DNA of 64,000 nucleotides from Pyrrhosoma nymphula (lineage: Eukaryota > Arthropoda > Insecta > Odonata > Coenagrionidae): contig OY754338.1 of assembly GCA_963573305.1 (NCBI GenBank), positions 17,172,192 through 17,236,191 on the forward strand, given 5' to 3'. The notes under the pieces were generated by a model. It was not told where the DNA came from. It saw only the letters and a program-made list of their open reading frames with translations, and made no database searches. Positions 46,748 through 56,935 of this stretch are shown in pieces. Within the stretch, counting starts at the first letter, position 1, and every line of letters starts with the position of its first letter. A program made the position numbers and the translations under genes.

Positions 46748-47147
46748 AAGCCTCAAGTACACGGGGCGAGTTTACAAGCTAACAAGCCGGCTTGTAAAAA
46801 TCCGGCGAGTCTGCGAGTACGCTAGTAGTCGAATGCACACAAAATTTCCTTTCAAACTTGCTCAGTAGCCAACTAGCTGGCGTGTGGAAACCACGTGTTG
46901 TCGTCTGCTGACCAATGCTACTAGCAACTTGTGCACAAGCTACTGTGAGTACACGTGTCTAGTTTACAAGCTAGCTCACTCAAAATCCGGCGAGTGGTGT
47001 GTAAAGTCGCCGGCAGTTCAACTTTTTCCTGAGCGTTTTTACAAGCAGCTAACGGAGCGAGTGCATCGAGTACACTTGACTAGTTTACGAGCTGCTTGTG
47101 AAAAAGCCGGCTTGTAGCTTGTAAACTCGCCTCGTGTACTTGAGGCT
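46748..47147. mobile_element. Harbinger-like MITE (400 bp), TTA target duplication
   Basis: The ends AAGCCTCAAGTACACGGGGC and (reverse complement) AAGCCTCAAGTACACGAGGC are inverted and pair over about 50 bp, continuing GAGTTTACAAGCT and AAGCCGGCTTGT. TTA flanks both ends (46745-46747 and 47148-47150). The interior repeats TACAAGCT/AGCTTGTA words several times. No coding capacity. High arm identity suggests relatively recent activity. Confidence 0.8.
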
Positions 47148-47290
47148 TTAGACTCTTAAAATATTCTTCCTCATATGAGTCTGTTGAACAACATTCGCCC
47201 ATGACTTCCGTGGTCTACCCCGTTCTTTCTCAACTTGCATTCCAATCTTATGTAACGGTGTCATTATCTAACCCCTAACAGGTCACGCAC
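47148..47290 (-). pseudogene. LINE protein C-terminal fragment
   Basis: Minus strand reads IMTPLHKIGMQVEKERGRPR followed by KSWANVVQQTHMRKNILRV and a stop. GRPRK-W at the extreme C-terminus is a common ending of RTE/L1-like LINE proteins. No further upstream homology was seen. The stop codon falls at the junction with the MITE on the left. Assignment is tentative because the motif is short. Confidence 0.4.
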
Positions 47291-47849
47291 TGTCTAAAAG
47301 ACCGTGCAGCTGAATCAATTACATTTCAAGCAAATTTCATTACTACTTATACTTCTCCTTTCGAAACGCGTCGTACAATAAAAAATTTGTAGAAAAGTAC
47401 TAAGTATTATCATTAATCATGAGTACTGATACAATTAACTTCTACGAAGTGACGCCTACCACTGTCAAGTTTATTCGATTCAACAAAGGTGAAGGAAAGT
47501 AGTGAATAACCATTGCCTATGGTCACCGTTCGGTCAGGACCCAGCCTCCAGTGCACCCTTGCTTCTTTTCGTCCCCCCCCTAGACCTAGGCATCCTCCCC
47601 ATAGGAGAAAGAAGCGCCCACTTTGAAAACCACTAAGTTAGAGGATCAGAGTCTTGGGGAACAATATTTTTCCTTAAACTATGATTTTGCGGATCCTATC
47701 TCGGTCGCGATTGTTGGCGAAAAGAATATATTTTTGGCAAAATCACAAGCCATGAAATCTCACCCCAACTCTAATCTTTATGAAGCGAAGACAGCACAGC
47801 ACAGGGCTATTCAAATATTGCGTAAGGCGATTTTTAACCCTCCCCCCCT

Positions 47850-49085
47850 CCATGTAAGACAACGTAAGATTTCATGAACCCTGCCCTCCCAATCTTACGT
47901 AAGTTATCAGACATTTTGAAACCATGGAGATAGATAGTAAACTCTAGGGGATTCTATGTCAAAATGCGCAAAAACTGACCTCATCATGGATATCGATTCC
48001 GGTATTCGACATTTCGCGATTTGCTGTACATCTACATCTACATGTTACCCTGCGAGCCACCTCTAGGGTGTTTGGCAGGGGGTGACAAGTCACCAAAATG
48101 CAGCTTGCAAGCGGACCGCCACATGCACACCGCACGGTCATGAGTATTAAGGATACTAACCAATTCCATCATTAACTAAAAACCATCATGCAGCATGCAA
48201 GAGAATCCCCACATGCACGACACACATGTACGATTACACATAATATTCTACATGCTACTTAAGAGGGCAATCTGCCTATGAAGCTAGAACATTCAAAACA
48301 TGCTGTTAGAAACACTATAAAACTCCGTAAACATGCTTTAAGAAATACATAAGTTAGAAAGCTGCACTACCAGTCAACTAATCTATTTCTAAGTCCTTAC
48401 ACAGCCGTTATAGTCTCTTATCGCTCGCGGAAAAAACGACATTTTAAATCTATCTGCTCTACAGTCTATCTCTCTTATTTTATTTTTATGATCTAATCTA
48501 CCATAGTACATTGGCGGTCGTAAAATATGATCGACTTCGTCTGAAAATAAACTACTCTTGAATTTACATAATAGATTTAGTCTTGTTTTCAATCTACGGC
48601 CTGACAGTGATTCCCATCTGAGTTGTTCTAAGAGGTCAGTAACACTAACAAGACTATCGTAACGGCTTTTCACGTACCTGGCTGCTCTTCTCTGTACACG
48701 TTCTAACTCTGTTTTTAAGCCTGTTTCATGAGGATCCCAAACACTGGAAGCATATTCTAAATGGGGCATCTGTACACAACTCGCAAAACAAGTGACCTTT
48801 GAATATGCGACATCTCCAAAGTAATAAACGCAACGGATTGGTTGTACGTTTTTCTGTTGTTTAGCATGCATTCAGGCGTAACACCGCGGTGTCGTGATCC
48901 TAAAAAGTAAGATTTATCCTCGGAAAATAATTTTAAAAAGTCATAAAAATACAAATTCAGAAGTGACTTATATCTTACGTAAGACTGCCTCGGACCCCCT
49001 CACCCTCCTACGTAAGACAACGTAAGAAAAGCCCAGCCCCCCATCCTTCCCCAAAACGTCTTACGTAATACTTGAATGGCCCCTT
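47850..49085. repeat. Older repeat with CGTAAGA motifs, split by a LINE
   Basis: TGTAAGACAACGTAAGA (about 47852) and CTTACGTAAGTTATCAGAC (about 47902) correspond to CTACGTAAGACAACGTAAGA (about 49008) and CTTACGTAATACTTG (about 49060), with pyrimidine-rich DNA between in each case. The LINE at 48025-48870 lies between them. Confidence 0.4.
48025..48870 (-). pseudogene. LINE 3' end with reverse transcriptase C-terminus, copy 1
   Basis: The minus strand is open for 160 codons (48389-48871): PHLEYASSVWDPHETGLKTE, LERVQRRAARYVKSRYDSL, DLLEQLRWESLSGRRLKTRL, YGRLDHKNKIREID, RFKMSFFPRAIRDYN. This is the thumb and C-terminal region found in jockey/CR1-type LINEs (HLEYAS-VWDP, ERVQRRA-R, LRWE-L--RR). 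The catalytic reverse transcriptase and endonuclease are absent, so it is a 5'-truncated copy. The 3' UTR runs to a (TACATC)n-type tail at about 48026-48045. Copies of the same 3' end are at 36640-37175 and 19935-19994. Confidence 0.85.
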
Positions 49086-49089
49086 GTAT

Positions 49090-50480
49090 TCACAGCGCAA
49101 GTTGGGAAACGGGTCGACGGTTGAAAATCGCGGTTAATGCCGCGGACTGACGAGGGGAAACGGGGACGACTGTGATATTGACGGGGAGTGAGGGGAAGAG
49201 AGTGGAGGGGGGGAGGAATAGGGGTGGGTAGGGACGGTTGAAAGGGGGAGGTGGTCGAGGAGAGAGAATCACCACAGAGAGGTCCTTAGTAACTTATTGT
49301 CACCCGTCGGTCGACAAACGTCATTTGTCTCTCGCCTGCGGTCTTTATCGACATTGGACGAGTCTGTAAAACTCATCTCTCTCGACCGTTCTGGTGACGT
49401 CAGCCACTAAGAGCTCGATGTGAATTGGCGGATTTATGTAAAATGAGTGACTGAAGTCGCTTGATTGGGGCTTCGAAACTCAGCAGTTCCAACAGGACTT
49501 GGGTCAAGCGCTTAGCAGTCAACGTCGCCATAATTGTCAACCGTCGAGAAAGATGAGGCACTTGTAGAGTTGTCAATGTCGATAAAGGCCGTAAGTGTGG
49601 AAAATAAAGTTTGTCGACCGACGGGAGGCAATGAGTTAAAGTATTTGCCCCACGTGGGGTGCGAAGACGGTTGCAGATGCGTGGGGTGAGGTGGGGAGGC
49701 ACTCTTCACAAACGGATGTAAGACGGGTATACTGGCATTGCGCGGAGATTTGGAGCGCAAGAACTGATAAGGAAAGCCAAGTTTCTAGTTTCGTTAAAGA
49801 AGTAACTTAGCAAACGGATGACGTGTGTTACAAAAAGTTGCTGTAAGCCCATGGACCAGCGGTTCCCAGTCTGCGGTACTCGTATCCTTAAAGGGGTACG
49901 CGTTTGGTCGTTTTGGTCTAGGTACTCGTAAAAAGCAGAAAGATGGTGTATGAGTGGCAGGTATAATCCCTAACTGCGAGAGTTCTAACTGATTAGAGTA
50001 CCAGGAGGCACGCCAAGGGTAAATGGGCTACCAAGGGGTACGGAAGTCGAAACAGAGAACATCTAGAGAATATCTTATCTGCCATATTTCGGACACTTTT
50101 CTTTGTGTTGGCCGTATAATAGGTTCCTAAAAACCAATAATATATTCCTCAGCCAATGATGAATGAAAATAGTAGATGACAGGAACTTCGAGAAACATGT
50201 CCGTGAACCATAACCTTCAATTACGAAAAACGTGTTTAGGAACTATCAATCATCTATATCCTTATATGGCAGTATCCTTGCACAAGTCTAGGATGGATGA
50301 CACTGTTTTCCCTTTTGTATTTTATGAATATTTGGGGTGAAGTAAGATGATCAAATGGAAGAATATTGGTCAAACTATCTTCCCTTAGTTGGTATGTAGT
50401 CTTCTTTTGAATGCTTTGTGTCGCGGAAAAGTTCTTAAAAGGACCCAATCGGGCTATGGACCAGAGATTTTACACCTATG
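49090..50480. other. Unannotated stretch
   Basis: No gene recognised. CAGCGGTTCCCAGTCTGCGG at about 49858 resembles a hAT terminus, with GGTACTCG repeated downstream, but the second end is missing. Frames at 49400-49760 (-) have no recognisable product. Confidence 0.35.
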
Positions 50481-50489
50481 CACTTCACT

Positions 50490-50750
50490 CACTCAGTGAT
50501 TCAACCCGAAGGTTGGTTTTGGATAGTTGATGGCAGAGCTCAACCCGGACTAAGCCACGGGCGTGTGAATTTCACATATTCAGGGTAGGGGGGCCAGTTC
50601 CTTTCCCTGGGCCACCTCGCACTCCGAGTATTTTTTTGTTCGGGGGCGTCTAAAGGTTTCATCCGGATTTGAACCCGGGACCTGGGTATGACCTGGGAAA
50701 CGGGGATCAGTAGCCAAGCACTCTATCCACTAGGCCACCACGCTCCCTGC
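50490..50750 (-). mobile_element. tRNA-derived SINE
   Basis: On the minus strand: GGGAGCGTGGTGGCCTAGTG, GATAGAGTGCTTGG (A box in TGGCCTAGTGGATAGAG), then GGGTTCAAATCCGG (B box, rc 50664-50674), followed by AGGGAAAGGAACTGGCCCCC and TATGTGAAATTCACACGCC. A and B boxes are spaced as in tRNAs but the fold lacks a full acceptor stem, so this is a SINE and not a tRNA gene. The downstream body is shared with the SINE at 32585-32805. Confidence 0.8.
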
Positions 50751-50754
50751 ACAT

Positions 50755-52035
50755 AAACCATATTAATGTATAGAGACACGCTCGAATCAAGAAGAAATAC
50801 AAACATTCAAACATAATGAGTCCGAGAATGTCTTACTAAACGCATGACTTCGGTTCCATTGTAATGTTTCGACAAGACAGTATCAAGACAAAATATAAGA
50901 GATAGACGAACAAATGCCGTAAAAATATATTTTTATTCGGGCTGTCGGAGTAACATGCTGCTTACAATATCACGGGACACAACTATCTCGAGGAGCAAAA
51001 ATGATTTCTACGTTGGTATATTTAAATCAAAGTGTAGCGAGACAAGGACTAAACCATGAATTTATTACGATTTTAACTGATTACTTTAATTGGTTAAGCC
51101 TTTTTCCACCTCTACGCTCAGCTGATAAACTTTGTCCGGGTGGATTCCAATGCAGTCGAAATGAACGGGGAGCTCGGAGACAAAACGCCGCGGAATCCGG
51201 CGAACAAATATCACGCACTAAACCCAAAGCAACTGTTTCCTTTCCCGCTAAAATGTAGAGGTTTTACAAATATGTAGTGAAAGCCACCTTTCGCCTAGGC
51301 GTCCCAGGTTGGAGCTTCAGCACGATGAAATCCGTCTTTCCAATCGATGAACATTGCAGCCGATTTGAAATATTTGTGAACGAGCGGTCGCAGAAGGAGA
51401 ATTCAATCTGAGTTTTGTTTTCGGTTAGACGTACTTGATCCATAATACGTAGATGAAGAGCATATGCTGTAAACAGGGTTCTGGGGGTGTGCGGGATAGT
51501 TTACTGGTTGTTTGAAAGAAACTGAATGGATATCCTCTCGAGGGTTTAAATTGTTCTTACATGCTTTGGAAATAAAATATTACCGCGCCATTCAGATCAG
51601 TACATAATTTACTTACAATTTTACATTTCCATGACCAAAAATAGAGTTTTGAGAATTTGACTTGTAGAGTATCCTCAATTAGAACTTGATTGAGGGACTA
51701 AATGCTTTACCATCGCTCTTTTAATACTAACAATTTTATGTGAGTCATTTTACATTTCAGAATAACTCCTACGTTTTCAACACGACAAAAACTGTCATGA
51801 CTGTGCCAAATACGCCATTTGATAGTGTGATCACCGTTAAATAATCTGTGACGTAGGTACTTATATCAAAAATATTTCCGTGGGTATTATCTCCTTAAAA
51901 TGTCCTAACATTGAAATTGTAACCATCCAACAATACATTGCTGATTCAATTTCCCATCATATAATGATACCACATTTTCCACGCTGTGGAACTGCCCAGA
52001 AGCAATCTGTTTGGTGCATTCCTAAACTCTAGAGC
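50755..52035. other. Unannotated stretch
   Basis: No gene or transposon recognised; the 85-codon frame at 51001-51258 is unremarkable. Confidence 0.35.
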
Positions 52036-52040
52036 GTGTT

Positions 52041-52161
52041 GACAGAAGCGAAACACGTGCAGTTTTCCACTAATAAAATATTTAATGGGACTAGTTTCGA
52101 TGTCACTACATCATCTCTATGGCTTACATTTGTGGAAAACTACAAGTATTTTGCTTCTGTC
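52041..52161. repeat. Inverted Penelope-like terminal fragments with degenerate hammerhead
   Basis: GACAGAAGCGAAACACGTGC, AGTTTTCCACTAA on the left is matched by the reverse complement of TGTGGAAAACTACAAGTATT, TTGCTTCTGTC on the right. On the minus strand between them: GAGATGA, stem TGT/ACA, CGAAAC (rc 52094-52117) and then TAGTCCCATTAAATATTTTA. Two core bases deviate from CUGANGA. Confidence 0.45.
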
Positions 52162-52217
52162 ATTATGGAATGGTTCCACCACATCATACCTGAATTTTTA
52201 TTTTAAACATGTATATG

Positions 52218-52457
52218 CAGTGGGGTTTTGTTGTTTAAGCCCCCCCAAAAAACATGTTAACCTGAACTAGCGTTAAGAATTTTGCTTATTGGGCTGAAAA
52301 ATATAGTGGAATTGTCTTCACGAAAATATAATTTTAATTTATTATTGTTTTAGTGAATAATAATTTAAATATCATTTTATGATGTTACACATCAATATTA
52401 ATAAAACCTCCTCAGAAGTCAAAACCCCCTCAGAAGACAATCATGCGTACGCCACTG
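52218..52457. mobile_element. Small hAT-like MITE
   Basis: Starts CAGTGGGGTTTTG and ends CGTACGCCACTG, with CCCCCC/GGGGG segments just inside. The 8 bp outside (TGTATATG and AGCATATG) agree at six positions. CAGTGGCG-type ends are common in hAT elements. 240 bp, non-coding. Confidence 0.45.
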
Positions 52458-52459
52458 AG

Positions 52460-53165
52460 CATATGTATTTTTTTAACCACTAAAATCGTTTCTGGAGAAG
52501 AGACTTTCAATCTACCAAGAAATAATACTAATCATCTTTACAACGTGATCATGTAAAGCATTCGCACGTGGGACAGTGGAATGATTCAAATTGATGGATG
52601 CAACAGCCCAGTATTCTACAACATAAATACAAGTGAAGAAAAATGAAGACCCATTTTCACGCTAGGCTCGCAGTTATCAAATCCGTAATTTACATCTTGA
52701 TAAATATAATTCTCTCTATACCAACAAAGGTATCATTATACAATTAATTCAGAGGGAACTTTCTCTGAGACCTGAAGAAACAAATGCGACACGTCGGTAT
52801 CGAGAAATAAAATAGTTGAACGATAAATGGGCCTATATCTCCTGAAAGAAAAAAATAATTATAATTCACTCTATGAAATGCGATTCCAGTCATACAGTCC
52901 AATATATACAGTCCAACTTAGTGGGTGAAATATAGTTGCGTTTTGTAAAATCTGACTCAACTCTAGTAAATACCAAAAATGTTATCAGATTGAAACGTTC
53001 CAATGAGGTGGTCAGTCGATTAAGGCATCGCTGTCAATTTTAAACGGTGTTGCGTCCCCCAGGTCGTGATGTCGTTCGCACAGTGAATGCAGTGACGTCG
53101 TCTGTGTGGGTGAGTGAAGCTATTACATACACGCGCCTGATGAGGGTTGCTCTTCACCAAAAAAA
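52460..53165. other. Unannotated stretch
   Basis: No gene recognised. GCCTGATGAGGGTTGC at about 53136 resembles the start of a hammerhead core but lacks the GAAA partner. Confidence 0.35.
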
Positions 53166-53169
53166 TGAA

Positions 53170-53630
53170 GACTCAATTGCCTCCTCACCCTCTCCCTGCA
53201 CCCCCCGCGCGCCATCGCTTCCTTCATATTGATCTCCTAAAGGAACAGCCAGCCAACCCTTCCCCCTCCTCCCTCCCCCCAACAACATCCCCCTCTCCAC
53301 TACCCCTCCCACCACCCCGTCGTTCGTTCGTTCCTCCGAAGACGGCGTTGAATCCGATGTTGGAGGGAGAGGAGGGGATTTACCCCCCCCCCCCTTTCCC
53401 CCCCCTCCCCCCCTCCCAACCACCCCCGCCTTCAGAGAAGAAGACACCCCTCTCCACCCCAGATAGACAGACACCCTGGAGCACATGCGCAGAACGCGTC
53501 CCCCCCCCTCCACGTCCCACTGCCCCCTTTGCCCCAACTCCCTCCCGACCCCTCCTCTCTCGCCCCCAGCACCCTAGGGGGGCATTCCAACGCTTCCAGC
53601 GCCCGCGCCGCCCCCCCTCTGCGCGGTACA
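53170..53630. repeat. C-rich polypyrimidine low-complexity tract
   Basis: About 460 bp very rich in C on the plus strand, with runs of up to 13 C (about 53382-53394) and many CCCTCC blocks. It could form i-motif and, on the minus strand, G-quadruplex structures. The Pro/Ser-rich 172-codon frame and its antisense Gly-rich frames follow from the composition and are not treated as genes. Confidence 0.85.
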
Positions 53631-53954
53631 CACTTCAACTACCACATGCACGCATGTGTATGTAAATACGTCGTTTGCTCACGGAGGTTTCATGGTTTTG
53701 TTTATTTAGGGTGGAAAATTACTTTAAATTTATTTCATTTATATACTGGCCACTTATAGAAAAACGTGTCCATTAGTATTTGATATGAACCGAAATATGA
53801 TACCTTTCCACACATCATTTTTCGCAAATCGAACTTGAAATTACCTGATATTAAATGGGAGACTGGGAGAAACACGAAGAAAAATAGTATTTTTCCATTT
53901 AATATAAGTGCCATTTTCGCGAAAAACTGTGTTTCAGAAGGAAAAACTCCCAAG

Positions 53955-54283
53955 AAATCGAAAAGAAAATAAAATATATGAACCTTCCCACCTTTTTTAT
54001 GTTATTAGCGAATTACTGCGGTAATTGAAGACAAAATGCGGTAATTACATACAAATGGCGCTGCAGTGGCAACTGTGGCTGAAAAAAGTGCTCATTAAAA
54101 TATATTCGCGGAATAATCTGCATTTCAACTTTGGTTTTCAATTTCCAACGTAAGCCACCATCGAAAGCAGAAATTTTAAACCAAATAAATAAAAATGTGG
54201 GATTAAGTATTTGTAGAAATCAAATAAAAATAAAATATAGGAACCTTACCTTATGTTTTTAGTTGTTAGCGAATCACAGTCGC
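53955..54283. repeat. Two-copy repeat, about 260 bp apart
   Basis: AAAATAAAATATATGAACCT, TTTTTTATGTTATTAGCGAA (53965-54014) recurs as AAAATAAAATATAGGAACCT, TATGTTTTTAGTTGTTAGCGAA (54227-54276). It is probably a decayed transposon or tandem duplication. Confidence 0.55.
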
Positions 54284-54289
54284 AGCGGA

Positions 54290-55072
54290 ACCTCCTATTT
54301 AGAATAGAATGGAAATTAAATTTATTATCCCGGGACAAGCGTGTCCCTTAGGAACATATATAATTATGCATATCATTAAGAGTCAAACAAATATTGCAAT
54401 ATCAAGAAAAACAACATTTATCAATATCAAAGAATCCGACATCATATTTAACGAAACGGCAAAATTATATTTCTACATAAAAATACATAAGTACAGTGTA
54501 GCACACTATTTAGTTCACTTGTAATATTTCATGATGGACGTTTATTTGTTCTACCATTGTATTGTACTAAATTCCGGTGTAAATATGTGGGAAGTTCTGT
54601 CGTTAATAACTTGTGCATGAATGTTGCCTTATAAAGTAAGCGCCTATTTTATTTCTTTTGAGCCAACTGAGTTTTTCAAAATATGTTGTCACGTGTTAAT
54701 AATATGTGATGCCAAAGATATACCTCACTCAGGATTTCTGAATCGTCAGGAGTTGTATATTCAGTTCGTTTGTAAGGTCAGAGTATACAACTCAGCACTA
54801 GTGTATGTGTGGGAAAACAAGAGTATCACCTAATATTTGGCGAAGGGAGACAGGGGTAAAGTGTCTAAATTGTTTTAGCTGATATATAGTCTTAAACACC
54901 GTATGCGAAATGGATTTTGTGTTCATTCCATGATAAGGTTTTATTCAGATCAACTTCTAAGTTAGTTACACTATCAGAATAATAAATTTTGGACACCTTT
55001 TACAATTATTTTTGGCAGGGCATCTAGTATTATTCTTTTAACATAAACATTGCTACCAAATATTGCTACTGT
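54290..55072. other. Unannotated AT-rich stretch
   Basis: Short frames at 54309-54524 and 54621-54833 have no recognisable features. Confidence 0.35.
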
Positions 55073-55076
55073 TTAA

Positions 55077-55645
55077 GGTAGTTCGAGCGATATAATTCCC
55101 TAGTCATAATGGAGACCATATTCGAATTTTATTTTTTTATTTCAGTGTCTGTAACTAGTATGAAGTAAATATTAATGATTCAAAAATATAGTTAAATATG
55201 ACAAAAATACTCAGTAATTAAATAATTATAACCACATAAGTCTCTAACTTGACTCATTTTTTCACACCATACGGCGAAAACGACTTCACAACATAATGTT
55301 ATTTTGGCGATTCTGTAACAATTACTGCGGTACTCACTAATGTAAATAGTTAAAAAAACGTAAAAAAATACACACATTCAGTTTTTTTGACGAACTGTAG
55401 GAGCTATAAATTCCTAATTTTTTCAATATTATCCCTCTGGAGCGCACAGCCGTAATCTATCCAGTGTAACAGCTTGCATTTTCAGGCAAATTGCTCGTAA
55501 AGTTCGGCAAGGGGTTTATATTTTTATAAGGGGGGTTAATAGGGGTTAATAATTTTTGTTATATCATTGGAAATATGAGTTTTTTCTTTAAAATGAGACC
55601 AAATTCATCAAATTCAAGGTGAAGTGATATATCGCTCAAACTACC
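55077..55645. mobile_element. TTAA-flanked MITE, family member A2
   Basis: Inverted ends GGTAGTTCGAGCGATATAAT and (reverse complement) GGTAGTTTGAGCGATATATC, with TTAA outside both (55073-55076 and 55646-55649). The right half continues CACTTCACCTTGAATTTGAT, GAATTTGGTCTCATTTTAAA as in the left half of the element at 20517-21228. 569 bp, non-coding. Confidence 0.85.
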
Positions 55646-55649
55646 TTAA

Positions 55650-56826
55650 TGCGATGTATATTATAAAATGTCTCTTTTTCTTATATTTACTTACAGTTCC
55701 GCGCTGCTTTCCAGCAGGTTTCGTGAATACTCATTCATGCTCTGTCAATACTCAGATCAGATGAATGCATGTACGCCAAGCGTAATTCCCCTATTTTTTC
55801 TGTTGTTACTGTAAGGTTTTAATTAGCCTCATCCTTGTTGATAGTAACTTGAAGGCTTAGACTGTGTTCACGTTTTTGGACTTTTGGATATTTCAACGGC
55901 CTCTCTGTTGATGCGAAGGTAGTATATATGTATTTGGTTTCTCTGGACAAAATTGAACTGCAAAAGTATAAAACCAGGAGATAGTTTTCATGTATTTATA
56001 ACCATCGACAAGAAAGATATTATAAGCGGAGCAGTCCAAGCAAAGAATGCATTTTACCGGTGGAAGAGTCTACTAAAACCTTTATCACGAGCTTGGAAGT
56101 TAGGAAGCTTAAGTATATTTGAAGCATGCTCTAATATGGCAGGCAGTTAAGCTGTGACAATAACAGCTGTGGAGCAAAGGTGATTGTAAGAAATCGAGAT
56201 GTGATGTCATATTCAAAATGAATGAACGGAGTTAATCACCAGTAAAAAAAAGTCCTTCGAAGATTTGGAGTGAAAAGATGTGTAATAAAAGCTCTGAGAA
56301 GAAAGAAAGCTCTCGACTAGAAACCAAATTACAGTAAGGAACAAACAAGACTATTCGTCGATATGTTCAGTAAAACCTGTTTAGTGCGTAATCTCTTTGG
56401 ACCAGGACATATTTACCTAGTCCTCGAATGCGTCAAGCAAGTTTTGCAGTTCTGTTTAAATGTAGTTCGTATTTACATTCATTCAAAGGTGAACATTCAT
56501 GATTGCCGTAGAACTAAAGCGACTCTTCATGCGTCAACTTCAGTCACCAGAGCAGAGTTCAGTCATGCTCAATTTTAAATTTCAAACTATGTATAAATAT
56601 GGCGAACAGTGATATCCGCAGCGTCGCTTGTTGAAGTAGCATATAAAAAAATTACGGAATGGCCTTTTATCGCTGCTTAAATTGCATCGACGATCACGAT
56701 TACATGTGGGTGAATGTGTTCGAAGATATTGTCATAAAACCTGTCAAATATGAATTCATTGTCTTTGTAGACGAATCAAAATGGACCACCTGAAGAGCAA
56801 GCTTTGAATACGTCAATCGTGGACCC
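55650..56826. other. Unannotated stretch; old repeat at 56640-56840
   Basis: No gene recognised. TTTTATCGCTGCTTAAATTG and GTCAATCGTGGACCCCATTG at 56660-56830 resemble TTTTCGCTGCTTTAAATT and GTCAATTGTTGACCCCATTG at 17260-17330, though in different order. The LINE to the right integrated at the end of this repeat. Confidence 0.4.
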
Positions 56827-56935
56827 CATTGAAGATTTCATTTTTTCATTCAAGTATTCTACCAGCTAATTGGTAGGTTCTTGGACAGTCCCCATTTTGT
56901 ATCCCAACCTAATAGAAATTGTCTCGCATTCCCTC

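Noticed and set aside
50641..50750. A tRNA gene
   Set aside because: A and B boxes are present but there is no 7-bp acceptor stem or anticodon arm and a long body follows, so it is a SINE. The same applies at 32585 and 61993.
53136..53175. CTGATGAGGGTTGCTCTTCACC as a hammerhead core
   Set aside because: The first box is perfect but the GAAA box is missing (CAAAAAAA instead).
53147..53665. 172-codon Pro/Ser-rich frame and its Gly-rich antisense frames
   Set aside because: Produced by C-rich low complexity; no stop codons arise in such DNA by composition alone.
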